DNA of 59,560 bases from an uncultured Collinsella sp. Lineage in GTDB: Bacteria > Actinomycetota > Coriobacteriia > Coriobacteriales > Coriobacteriaceae. Shown in pieces: positions 33,289 to 41,730 of the stretch (position 1 is the stretch's first letter; every line of letters starts with the position of its first letter). A model generated the notes under the pieces. It saw only the letters and a program-made list of their open reading frames with translations, searched no databases and was not told where the DNA came from. Both the position numbers and the translations under genes were made by a program. The DNA lies in NCBI GenBank assembly GCA_937950325.1, contig CALFDJ010000051.1:1-59560 (forward strand), read 5' to 3'.

Positions 33289-34177
33289 CCCTAAAAAGCG
33301 CAGTGGATTAGGTCGTGGATTGAGTGCACTGGTTTCTGAAGCTGAATATGAAACCGGTGGTTCGTCTTCTGCAGCGACTTCTGAAACCAAGCTGCCCATC
33401 GAGGATATTGTTCCCAATCCGAATCAGCCTCGAATTCACTTCAATGAAACTGAACTTCGTGAGCTAAGCGAGTCTATCCAGGAACACGGTGTTTTACAGC
33501 CGCTCTTGGTTCGTAAACATGGCAACGGATATGAAATCATTGCTGGCGAGCGTCGCTATCAGGCATCCAAACTGGCAGGCCTTGAAGAGCTGCCGGTCAT
33601 CATTAAAGAAGTTAATGATGAAGAAATGCTTGCTCTTGCACTTATTGAAAACCTTCAGCGTTCTGACCTAAATCCTGTAGAAGAGGCAAAAGGCTATCGT
33701 CAGCTCATTGATGCAAGTGGGATGACCCAGGAGGCTCTATCAAAGGCTGTCAGCAAGTCACGTTCTGCAATTACAAATTCACTTCGCCTTCTGGATCTTC
33801 CTGAAGTCGTCCAGCAGATGATATTTGAAGGAAAGCTCACAGCAGGTCACGCTAGGGCAATCCTTGCCGTTCCATATGAGGATGCCAGAATTAGGCTTGC
33901 GGAGAAGGTTGTTGCAGAAGGTCTTTCGGTCCGTGCGACAGAAAATCTTGCTCCGTTATTTTCTGCCGGAGAGACACCAAAGACCCCTAGGCCTGCAACA
34001 CCACAGTCGTTCAAGAAAGCTGCGCGCGTTCTTCGTCAGGTATTTAATACTAACGTGCGCGTGAAGAGTTCGCGTGGAAAGAACAAGATTGAAATTGAGT
34101 TCAAAGATGAGGAAGAGCTCTCACGTATTCTGTGTGAAATGATTCAATTTGAACAGGGTGACCAGGATGAAGAATAA
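33281..34177 (+). CDS. parB: Chromosome partitioning CTPase ParB (Spo0J)
   Basis: 298 residues. Short ParA-contact N-terminus (KKRSGLGRGLSAL), CTP-binding domain with ENLQRSDLNPVEEA and GERRYQAS, helix-turn-helix (MTQEALSKAVSKSRSAITNSLRLLDLP), and C-terminal dimer domain. It clamps around DNA from parS. GTG start inside the end of parA. The AT-rich codon use matches rsmG and parA. Confidence 0.96.
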   Translation: MPSPKKRSGLGRGLSALVSEAEYETGGSSSAATSETKLPIEDIVPNPNQPRIHFNETELRELSESIQEHGVLQPLLVRKHGNGYEIIAGERRYQASKLAGLEELPVIIKEVNDEEMLALALIENLQRSDLNPVEEAKGYRQLIDASGMTQEALSKAVSKSRSAITNSLRLLDLPEVVQQMIFEGKLTAGHARAILAVPYEDARIRLAEKVVAEGLSVRATENLAPLFSAGETPKTPRPATPQSFKKAARVLRQVFNTNVRVKSSRGKNKIEIEFKDEEELSRILCEMIQFEQGDQDEE

Positions 34178-34421
34178 GTTTTTGGCAGCTGTTGCTTTGG
34201 CAGCAACGGTGGCTGCTGGTGCATTTGCTGGATATAAGATCGCAACGGACAAAGAACTCCGTGGCCGTTTGCTTCGTAGTGCACAGGATATCGTTGATAC
34301 ATCTAAGAAGAAAATGGATGTTATGACGGAAGATGTCGCCATGCGAACTGCCCAGGTAACCAAGAATCCCAAGATTAATCAAGATTGGGTTAATCGCCAG
34401 TGGGATAATGTAGGCTATTAG
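34167..34421 (+). CDS. YtxH-like small membrane-anchored protein
   Basis: 84 residues. Lysine-started N-terminus and one hydrophobic segment (FLAAVALAATVAAGAFAGYKIA, 5-26) are followed by an amphipathic helical part (LRGRLLRSAQDIVDTSKKKMDVMTEDV). This layout is like YtxH proteins. Its ATG overlaps the last codons of parB, so it is in the par operon. The role is unknown; membrane tethering of a segregation factor is possible but unsupported. Confidence 0.75.
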   Translation: MKNKFLAAVALAATVAAGAFAGYKIATDKELRGRLLRSAQDIVDTSKKKMDVMTEDVAMRTAQVTKNPKINQDWVNRQWDNVGY

Positions 34422-34429
34422 GTACCTAA
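34418..34429. repeat. Palindrome TTAGGTACCTAA, copy 2
   Basis: The same perfect 12-bp palindrome as at 30923-30934, here overlapping the stop codon of the YtxH-like gene. Confidence 0.6.
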
Positions 34430-34448
34430 CAATTACTCGCCTATTTTG

Positions 34449-34490
34449 AAGGGGTCCTTGTCTGAACACCAGAACAAGGCCCCCTTATTT
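34449..34490 (+). terminator. Terminator of the par operon
   Basis: AAGGGGTCCTTGT pairs with ACAAGGCCCCCTT (one mismatch or bulge) and is followed by ATTTCTT. Confidence 0.7.
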
Positions 34491-34546
34491 CTTCCGAAAT
34501 AGAAGCAGAACGATCGTGAGATGCGGATAGCCGATTGATATGAAAC

Positions 34547-34576
34547 GGCCTCGGTTGCAATTAAACAACCGAGGCC
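34547..34576 (-). terminator. Hairpin after rlmN
   Basis: A perfect 11-bp stem GGCCTCGGTTG/CAACCGAGGCC about 40 bases past the rlmN stop, with a short T-rich tail on the minus strand. Confidence 0.65.
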
Positions 34577-34582
34577 ATTCGA

Positions 34583-34598
34583 TGTTTCACATGAAACG
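34583..34598. other. parS: Degenerate parS site
   Basis: TGTTTCACATGAAACG differs from the parS consensus at two positions. It lies between the rlmN stop and its hairpin, about 2.1 kb from the main cluster. Confidence 0.55.
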
Positions 34599-34617
34599 TT
34601 ATGGGGTGCAGACTCCC

Positions 34618-35670
34618 CTATGCGTTTTTCTGGACCTTGAAACGTTGCTTCAGCTGACCGCAGGCGGCATCAATATCATTGCCGCGCGAATTACGGATCG
34701 TGGTCTCGATGCCACGAGACTCAAGGCGGCGCTGAAGATCCTCAACCTTATGAATCGGAGACGGCTTGAGCGGGCTGCCCTCGATGTCGTTAAGCTGAAT
34801 TAGGTTAACGTGGCACAGCGTTCCCTCGCAGAAGTCGCAAAGCGCCTGCATCTCAGGATTTGTATCGTTGACGCCTTCAATCATGGCATACTCATAGGTC
34901 GGGCGGCGGCCCGTCTTTTCGGTGTAGAGCTGCAGCGCCTCATGAAGGCGCAGGAGCGTGTACTTCTTGACGCCAGGCATGATCTTGTTGCGCGTGGACT
35001 GGATAGCGGAGTGCAGCGACACAGCGAGCGTAAACTGCTCGGGAATGTCGGCAAACTTGCGAATGCCAGGAATAACACCGCTGGTAGAGACAGTAAGGTG
35101 ACGGGCTCCAATACCGATACCGTCGGGATCGTTAAGGATGCGCAGTGCCTTGAGGACCTCGTCGTAGTTAGCGAAGGGCTCGCCCTGACCCATGAAAACG
35201 ACGCTTGTTGCACGCTCACCAAAATCATTCGAGACGTGCAACACCTGGTCGACGATCTCCTGGGCTGTCAGCGAGCGCTTGAGGCCGTTAAGGCCGGTGG
35301 CACAAAATGCACAACCCATGCCACAGCCAGCCTGAGTAGAAACGCAGACGGAAAGCTTGTTACGACGGGGCATACCGACAGTCTCGACGGAAATGCCGTC
35401 GTGGTACTCGAGCAGATACTTGCGAGAGCCATCTTTGGAAACCTGTTTGGTGAGTTCAGTCGGCGTGTCAAAGGCAAAAGCCTCTTTAAGCTGCTCGCGG
35501 AAAGCCTTAGGAAGGTTGGTCATATCGTCAAACGAACAAACGTTCTTCTCAAAGACCCATTCGATGAGCTGCTTCGCGCGGAAGGCGGGCTGGCCGAGTT
35601 CGGCCACAAGCTCGCGAATATCGTTTTGGCTCAAGTCGCGAATGTCCTGAGATTTAGTCCTGGGATTCAT
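34618..35670 (-). CDS. rlmN: 23S rRNA/tRNA adenine-C2 methyltransferase RlmN
   Basis: 350 residues. Radical-SAM motif CGMGCAFC (CX3CX2C), the N-terminal accessory domain, and the two cysteines used in the ping-pong mechanism (C-terminal VNLIQLN...SRGNDIDAACGQL). It methylates A2503 in 23S rRNA and A37 in some tRNAs. It is transcribed against the direction of its neighbours and divergently from ddl. Confidence 0.96.
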   Translation of the reverse strand: MNPRTKSQDIRDLSQNDIRELVAELGQPAFRAKQLIEWVFEKNVCSFDDMTNLPKAFREQLKEAFAFDTPTELTKQVSKDGSRKYLLEYHDGISVETVGMPRRNKLSVCVSTQAGCGMGCAFCATGLNGLKRSLTAQEIVDQVLHVSNDFGERATSVVFMGQGEPFANYDEVLKALRILNDPDGIGIGARHLTVSTSGVIPGIRKFADIPEQFTLAVSLHSAIQSTRNKIMPGVKKYTLLRLHEALQLYTEKTGRRPTYEYAMIEGVNDTNPEMQALCDFCEGTLCHVNLIQLNDIEGSPLKPSPIHKVEDLQRRLESRGIETTIRNSRGNDIDAACGQLKQRFKVQKNA

Positions 35671-35685
35671 GGAAGCCTTTCGATT

Positions 35686-35715
35686 TTGGGGAAACGTAGG
35701 GGGTATCGCTACAAT
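35686..35715 (+). promoter_or_regulatory. Possible ddl promoter
   Basis: -10 TACAAT (35710-35715) with a weak -35 TTGGGG (35686-35691), 18 bases apart, in the divergent rlmN-ddl gap. Confidence 0.35.
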
Positions 35716-35755
35716 ATGGTATCAGCTGCAGAAATTATAGAGGAGGAGTCTGCCC

Positions 35756-36721
35756 ATGCCGGGTAAAAGCCTAGAGAACATGCATGTAGCGGTCTTGGCG
35801 GGCGGTCATTCCGCCGAGCGCGAGATCTCGCTCAATTCGGGAAAGAACGTCGTGGTGGCCTTGAAGGAGGCCGGCTACACTTCGGTGGAGCTGCTCGACA
35901 CAGCTGCCGATGATTTTATGGTAACCATGGCGACCGGCGGCTTTGACGTGGCGTTTATCGCCTTGCACGGTGCCGGCGGCGAGGATGGTGCCATGCAGGG
36001 TGCCATGGAGACCCTGGGTATCCCCTACACGGCGTCGGGTGTGCTCGCGAGCGCCTGCGGTGCCGACAAGGAGGTCTCGAAGCTCCTATACGCCAAGGCG
36101 GGCATTCCCATTGCCCCCGGCCTTGCGCTCGAAGTGGGCGATGAAGTCGATATCGATCACATTTTCGAGGTTTGTGGCGAGCGCTGCTTTGTGAAGCCGG
36201 CCGTAAACGGTTCCAGCTATGGCATTTCCCTGGTCCATGAACCCTCCGAGCTGCCCGCGGCAATCGCCAAGGCGTTCGAGTACGGCGACAAAGTGCTGGT
36301 CGAGAAGTGCATCGAGGGAACTGAAATCACCGTTGGCGTGTACGGTGAGGACGACGTGCGCGCTCTGCCGATTGTCGAGATTCGTAAGCCCGAGGACTGC
36401 GAGTTCTACGATCTTGACGTGAAGTATGTTGACCCCACGGATATCCATCGCATTCCGGCACAGATTTCGCCCGAGAACTACGCTCGTGCCCAGGAGCTCG
36501 CCTGTGCTGCCCATAAGGCACTCGGCTGCCTGGGTATTTCGCGCAGCGACTTTATCGTGAGCGAGGATGGCCCCGTCATCCTCGAGACCAACACGATTCC
36601 CGGCATGACCGATACGTCGCTGTATCCGGATGAGATTCGCCACACCGACGACATGACGTTCCCGCAGGTCTGTGACAGTCTGATTCGTATGGGACTTCGT
36701 CGAGCGGGCGTTGCATGCTAA
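35756..36721 (+). CDS. ddl: D-alanine-D-alanine ligase
   Basis: 321 residues. ATP-grasp enzyme that makes the D-Ala-D-Ala end of the peptidoglycan stem peptide. Motifs: VLAGGHSAEREISLNSG, HGAGGEDGAMQG, FVKPAVNGSSYGI, EITVGVYG, and ETNTIPGMTDTSLYP. The Tyr of the family's active-site loop is kept (SSYGISLV). GGAGGAG precedes the ATG. It overlaps the dinG-like gene by seven bases. Confidence 0.96.
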   Translation: MPGKSLENMHVAVLAGGHSAEREISLNSGKNVVVALKEAGYTSVELLDTAADDFMVTMATGGFDVAFIALHGAGGEDGAMQGAMETLGIPYTASGVLASACGADKEVSKLLYAKAGIPIAPGLALEVGDEVDIDHIFEVCGERCFVKPAVNGSSYGISLVHEPSELPAAIAKAFEYGDKVLVEKCIEGTEITVGVYGEDDVRALPIVEIRKPEDCEFYDLDVKYVDPTDIHRIPAQISPENYARAQELACAAHKALGCLGISRSDFIVSEDGPVILETNTIPGMTDTSLYPDEIRHTDDMTFPQVCDSLIRMGLRRAGVAC

Positions 36722-39609
36722 TCGAGGACGCGGTTACGTCAGGAACGCCGCAGTTTGTCATCGATTCCTATGCCACGCTTGCCGAGCGCGCCAAAACGCA
36801 ATCGTTTGGCCTCATCGAGGAAGATGTTATCGTCCTCGATACCGAGACCACGGGTCTTTCGGTGCAGGACAACGAGCTTATCGAGATATCGGCGGCCCGC
36901 CTTTCCGGCCGCGAGGTTGTCGATCGGTTTGATACCTTCGTGCATCCCAAGCAGCTGATTCCCGCCGAAATTACCGAGCTCACGAGCATTACAAACGCCG
37001 ATGTGACAGATGCCCCATCGGCCGTCGATGCCGTGGCTGCTCTCGCCGATTTTGTCGGCGGCTGCCCGGTGATTGCGCATAACGCCACCTTCGACCGTTC
37101 GTTTATCGAGTCGGTCAAGGGCGGTGTCAACGTCAGCGACATCTGGATCGATTCGCTGGCACTGTCGCGCATCGCGCTTCCGCGCCTGGCTTCGCATAAG
37201 CTCTCTTTCATGGCCGACCTGTTTGGCTGCGACTCGGTGTCGCACCGCGCCAACGCCGATGTCGACGCCCTGTGTGGCGTATGGCGCGTGTTGCTCGTGG
37301 CGCTTACCGACTTGCCCCAGGGCTTAATGGCGCGCTTGGCCGACATGCATCCCGACGTACCCTGGTCCTATCGTCCCATCTTCTCCTTCTTGGCGGGGCA
37401 GAACCCCGGTTCCATCTTCTCTCTCAGCGCCGCCCGCGCCGACGTACTCAAGGCCGATCGGGCCGATGATCGCGTTGATGCGGACGAGCTACCGGTCCTT
37501 AAGATGCCGAGCCGCGAGGAAATCGAGGCGGACTATGCCCCGGGCGGCCTGGTTAATCGCATGTACCCCACGTACGAGCCGCGCGATGAGCAGATCGCGA
37601 TGGCGCTCGAGGTCCGTGACGCACTCGTTGCGGGAACGCATCGCGTGATTGAGGCGGGCACAGGCGTCGGCAAATCGATGGCTTACCTGGTGCCTTTTGC
37701 CGAGGCCGCACGCCGCAACAACATTACGGTTGGTATCGCGACTAAATCGAATAATCTTGCGGACCAGCTCATGTATCATGAGCTGCCCAAACTTGCCGAG
37801 CAGCTGGACGGAGGCCTATCGTTTTGCGCCCTCAAGGGCTATGACCACTATCCATGCTTGCGCAAACTTGAGCGCATGAGCCGCGGCCAAGTCGAAATTA
37901 CGACCAAGCGTGATCCTGCCGACACGCTTACGGCAGTCGCGGTCATCATGGCGTACGTGTGTCAGTCGGCCGATGGCGACCTCGACTCGCTCGGCATTCG
38001 CTGGCGCAGCGTCAACCGTCCCGACTTTACGACGGCGTCGCGCGAGTGCGCCCGTCGCCTATGCCCGTTTTTCCCCGATAAATGCCTGGTCCACGGCGCC
38101 CGCCGCCGCGCGGCGCATGCCGATGTGGTGGTCACCAACCATTCCCTGCTGTTCCGCAATGTCGCGGCCGAGGGCAGAATCTTGCCTCCGATTCGTCACT
38201 GGGTGATCGATGAGGCCCACTCCATCGAGCGCGAGGCGCGCCGTCAATGGGCGCGCGTGGTGTCGGCGGATGAATCGCGCGTTCTGTTTGAGCGCCTGGG
38301 TGGCTCGAGCACCGGTGCGCTGAGCCAGGTTTCCCGCGATTTGGCAACCTCGGAGGGCTCTACGCTCTACCTGGGCCTTACCGCCAAGGCGACGTCGACG
38401 GTTGCGCGCGCGAGCATGGCAATCGCCGACGTGTTTGATGGCGTTCGCGAGCTCGGCCGCCGTGCCCGTGGGGGCTATGACAATGCGAACCTATGGATTG
38501 GCCCCGAGCTGCGCGAATCTGACGACTGGCATGATTTCTTACAGTCGGCCTACACCGCTATTGACGCATTGGAACAAGCTGACAAGAGCGTCGACGCGCT
38601 GGTACAAGCCGTCGCCGCCTACAAGCCCGAGGTTGTTGTCGACCTGGGTGATATCTCGCGTCGCCTACACGAGCTGGCCGAGAACCTCAAGCTCATCATT
38701 GACGGTACCGACGAACACTACGTGTACTCGTTGCAGGTCAATCGCAGGCTGCGTGCCGGCGGCGAGTCGATGACTGCGGAGCGCATCGATATTGGCGAGG
38801 CCTTAGCAACCGAGTGGCTGCCCGAGGTCCACACGGCTATCTTTGCATCGGCGACCATGACGGTTTCCAAGAGCTTTGAGCACTTTAACCACGCCGTCGG
38901 CCTCGATCGCATCGGCGCCTCGACATCATCGTCGCTGCACTTGGACTCGAGCTACGACTTCGATTCGAACATGGCTGTAGTCGTTGCGGGCGATATCCCC
39001 GATCCGCGCGATCGTGAGAGCTATCTTTCGGCGCTCGAGCGTGTGCTGGTCGACGCTCATCTTGCCATGGGCGGCTCGGTGCTCACGCTGTTCACCAATA
39101 GGCGTGACATGGAGGAGCTGTACGCTCGCGTCGAGCCCAAGATGGCTCGTGCGGGTCTGGAACTCAACTGCCAGCAGCGCAACTCGTCTCCTCGCCGTCT
39201 GCGCGATCGCTTTATCAACGAACCGACTTCGTCGCTCTTTGCGCTCAAGGCCTTTTGGGAGGGGTTTGACGCCAGCGGCGAGACGCTGCGCTGCGTCATC
39301 ATCCCCAAGCTGCCGTTCTCGAGCCCCACAGACCCGCTCTCATGCGAGCGCAATCTGCGCGAAGACCGCGCTTGGGCGCGCTATTCGCTGCCCGAGGCCG
39401 TGCTCGAGGTCAAGCAGGCAGCCGGTCGTCTCATTCGCTCGTCGACCGATTGTGGCGTACTCATCTTGGCCGACCCGCGCCTGGTGACGAAGGGCTACGG
39501 CAAGAAATTCTTAACGTCGCTGCCAACGAGTTCCTATCAGCGCATCGAATCGGCACAAATCGGGCACTATCTACAGCTGTGGCGCGCACGCCACGAGCGG
39601 CGCCGCTAA
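36715..39609 (+). CDS. DinG-type helicase fused to a DnaQ-like 3'-5' exonuclease
   Basis: 964 residues. The DEDDh exonuclease (about 30-200) has Exo I VIVLDTETTGL, Exo II HNATFDRSF and Exo III HRANADVDA. The XPD/DinG helicase (about 280-960) has Walker A EAGTGVGKSMAYL, DEAH box VIDEAHSIE, and motif VI QAAGRLIRS. The four cysteines of the Fe-S cluster are present (YPCLRKL, then ECARRLCPFFPDKC). This is the architecture of Gram-positive DinG proteins, where the nuclease is active. It repairs or unwinds D-loops, R-loops and G-quadruplexes. Its stop codon overlaps that of pafC, which converges on it. Confidence 0.92.
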   Translation: MLIEDAVTSGTPQFVIDSYATLAERAKTQSFGLIEEDVIVLDTETTGLSVQDNELIEISAARLSGREVVDRFDTFVHPKQLIPAEITELTSITNADVTDAPSAVDAVAALADFVGGCPVIAHNATFDRSFIESVKGGVNVSDIWIDSLALSRIALPRLASHKLSFMADLFGCDSVSHRANADVDALCGVWRVLLVALTDLPQGLMARLADMHPDVPWSYRPIFSFLAGQNPGSIFSLSAARADVLKADRADDRVDADELPVLKMPSREEIEADYAPGGLVNRMYPTYEPRDEQIAMALEVRDALVAGTHRVIEAGTGVGKSMAYLVPFAEAARRNNITVGIATKSNNLADQLMYHELPKLAEQLDGGLSFCALKGYDHYPCLRKLERMSRGQVEITTKRDPADTLTAVAVIMAYVCQSADGDLDSLGIRWRSVNRPDFTTASRECARRLCPFFPDKCLVHGARRRAAHADVVVTNHSLLFRNVAAEGRILPPIRHWVIDEAHSIEREARRQWARVVSADESRVLFERLGGSSTGALSQVSRDLATSEGSTLYLGLTAKATSTVARASMAIADVFDGVRELGRRARGGYDNANLWIGPELRESDDWHDFLQSAYTAIDALEQADKSVDALVQAVAAYKPEVVVDLGDISRRLHELAENLKLIIDGTDEHYVYSLQVNRRLRAGGESMTAERIDIGEALATEWLPEVHTAIFASATMTVSKSFEHFNHAVGLDRIGASTSSSLHLDSSYDFDSNMAVVVAGDIPDPRDRESYLSALERVLVDAHLAMGGSVLTLFTNRRDMEELYARVEPKMARAGLELNCQQRNSSPRRLRDRFINEPTSSLFALKAFWEGFDASGETLRCVIIPKLPFSSPTDPLSCERNLREDRAWARYSLPEAVLEVKQAAGRLIRSSTDCGVLILADPRLVTKGYGKKFLTSLPTSSYQRIESAQIGHYLQLWRARHERRR

Positions 39610-40523
39610 AGCGGACAGACGAGGGATTTTGCCATATCGCACAGACGCTCTGACAGGGCGGGGTCATCCAAGATGCGGATGGCCCCGCCCGCTGCGATTA
39701 CCTGGCTTAACAGCCAGCGTTCGGAGCCGTAGCGCACATTCACTGTTGAGCAGTCCGCCCCATTGGGTTCAATCGACATGATGCCGGGCCAGTCTAGGCG
39801 CTCTGCCAAGGCGCGCGGCATGAGAAGCTTCGCGCTCCGCTCCGCCTGGGCGAGGGAGTCGTGGAGGGTCGCGGGCTCCGGTGCGTGGCGCACGACGGAG
39901 TCGTCGGTCAAGACCAGGCCCTCGATTTTATCCATACGATAGGTACGCTGTTCGTCGACTGCGACATCCCAGGCAATCAGATACGTTTGGTCGCCGTTTG
40001 TTGTGATGCGCAAGGGGTCGACCAAACGCTCGCGCGCTTGTGTGTCATCCATCGAGCGATATGAGATACGGCAGCGAACGCCGTCCCGAATGGCGCAGCT
40101 CAGCTGCTGCCAGTGCGATCCGTGGGCGACGGTGTCAAAGACGCGCTGGTTGTAGCCGAGCTCTTTGGGAAGAAGGGCGCGCCGTATTCGAGCCGCCGCT
40201 TGGGGTTCGATCCCCAATGATTCGAGCTCATGGTTGAGCACAGCGCCCTCGGCGGCACTCAGGCGCAGCGGTAGCACGCGCCCCGCATCACCGGTGAGGA
40301 CCACGCACTCGCCGCGGCGTTCGCAGATAATACGTGCGCCCGATTCTCGGTCCGCAAGCGTCGAGACGATCTCAAGAATCTCGTCGAGCGACGCCCTCGT
40401 GATATCAAAGCGGCCACAAAGCTCGTCTCGTGTCATGCCATTCTCGCCGGCGGCGTAGAGGGCCTCCATGATGTCGATGGCGCGCGAGAGTCTTTGCTCG
40501 CTGGTGAGTTTACGCACGGGCAT
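39606..40523 (-). CDS. pafC: WYL-domain transcription regulator, PafC-like
   Basis: 305 residues. Helix-turn-helix at residues 1-65 (RLSRAIDIMEALYAAGENGMTRDELCGRF), then a WYL domain (RCRISYRSMD...VDPLRITTNGDQTYLIAWD) and the C-terminal extension. ATG at 40523 overlaps the end of pafB by 14 bases. PafB and PafC act together in the SOS-independent DNA-damage response of actinobacteria. The neighbouring DinG-like helicase fits that role, although it is on the other strand. Confidence 0.85.
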   Translation of the reverse strand: MPVRKLTSEQRLSRAIDIMEALYAAGENGMTRDELCGRFDITRASLDEILEIVSTLADRESGARIICERRGECVVLTGDAGRVLPLRLSAAEGAVLNHELESLGIEPQAAARIRRALLPKELGYNQRVFDTVAHGSHWQQLSCAIRDGVRCRISYRSMDDTQARERLVDPLRITTNGDQTYLIAWDVAVDEQRTYRMDKIEGLVLTDDSVVRHAPEPATLHDSLAQAERSAKLLMPRALAERLDWPGIMSIEPNGADCSTVNVRYGSERWLLSQVIAAGGAIRILDDPALSERLCDMAKSLVCPL

Positions 40524-41532
40524 GCTCGTGCACCGTCCTTTGGATGAGGTTATTCCACGCCTGCTTGAGAGCATCGGGGGCGACGGGCCTCATGCCATCC
40601 ATGGCATGGGCCATACAAAACGAGGCAGCGGCTTCAAAGTCGCGCACGTCAACGGTCCAGGTCCACTCTGCTTCGGTGCGCGTGAGTTCGCCTCGTCCGC
40701 GTGTGAGACCGCTGACCATATCGGCCTGCGCTTCACGCGCGAACGAGAACGTAGCCGCAACGGGTGGGCGGTCGGCAAAATCGAACTCAAAGAATAGGTA
40801 ATCGTTGAGGTTGAAATCCGCAGGAATGGCGTAGGCTTTCGAAGGCCTCCAGGCGCGAATGATGCGGTCGCAGCGGAATGTTCTGACATTGCCGGTGGCA
40901 TTGTCGAGGCCGCAGAAGTATGCCGTACCCTCGCGTTCGAACATGCCGTAGACGCAAACGGTTCGCTCGCGTTGTTCACCGCGTCCGTTTTGGTACAAAA
41001 AGCGCAGTGCGCAACGCTCGGCAAAGGCGCTCCACACCGCATCGATGGCGGGAGAGCGGCGGATCGGTGCCTCTCCTGTCGTCGACATGCCGGTGAGGTA
41101 GGCAATCTTGGAGCGAATGTCGGCAAGCGGCGCGGCAAAGGTGGATGAGCCTGCCGCGAGTGTCTGGTCGATGGCGTTGAGCAAGATGTCGGCATCGTCT
41201 GCGGTGATGAGACCGCCCGCGGCAAACGTGTGCTCGCGGTCGATCGTCCACGCGCTCTCCTCGGTTTCCTGCGCTCCGGCAGCACGAACCTCCCTGATAA
41301 CGATGCCGCGTTCGAGCAGCTTGTCGCGATCGCGGCGGAACTTGCGCTTGTCTGAGTCGATATTGCCCGAGCCGTACCCCAAATCGGAATCCAGGACGAT
41401 TTGCTCGGTCGTCAGCGGTTCGGGAGAACTGTTGAGTACAAAGAAAAGGTTGAGGATGCGTTGAGCCGTTTTATCGAAACCGGGCTCGGATGCACCCTTT
41501 TTAATTGTCGCGGTCGCGTCGCTTGCCGTCAT
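40510..41532 (-). CDS. pafB: WYL-domain transcription regulator, PafB-like
   Basis: 340 residues. An N-terminal winged helix (KTAQRILNLFFVLNSSPEPLTTEQI...KRKFRRDRDKLLERGI) is followed by a WYL domain (RFLYQNGRGEQRERTV...YFCGLDNATGNVRTFRCDRI) and the WCX region. Diverges from the M28-like gene. It forms the usual overlapping pair with pafC. Confidence 0.85.
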   Translation of the reverse strand: MTASDATATIKKGASEPGFDKTAQRILNLFFVLNSSPEPLTTEQIVLDSDLGYGSGNIDSDKRKFRRDRDKLLERGIVIREVRAAGAQETEESAWTIDREHTFAAGGLITADDADILLNAIDQTLAAGSSTFAAPLADIRSKIAYLTGMSTTGEAPIRRSPAIDAVWSAFAERCALRFLYQNGRGEQRERTVCVYGMFEREGTAYFCGLDNATGNVRTFRCDRIIRAWRPSKAYAIPADFNLNDYLFFEFDFADRPPVAATFSFAREAQADMVSGLTRGRGELTRTEAEWTWTVDVRDFEAAASFCMAHAMDGMRPVAPDALKQAWNNLIQRTVHEHARA

Positions 41533-41730
41533 AGAATCCTCGCATGAGAAGGTCGTTTGATGCCATGATTTTAGTCCGATATGGAGATTAGGCTATATCC
41601 TTGTCCGCTCGCGGCGTTAAGATGGCCCGAATTCGGTCGTTTGCGCTCGCTCGGGGTATACTTTCGACTATATACGGTTCTAATGTGCATGCATTGGGCC
41701 TATTTGTCGGATTATGGATGTGGAGCGCAC

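Noticed and set aside
41581..41730. 50-codon upstream extension of the M28-like gene
   Set aside because: No ribosome site and unlikely composition; the ATG at 41731 has GGAG at good spacing.
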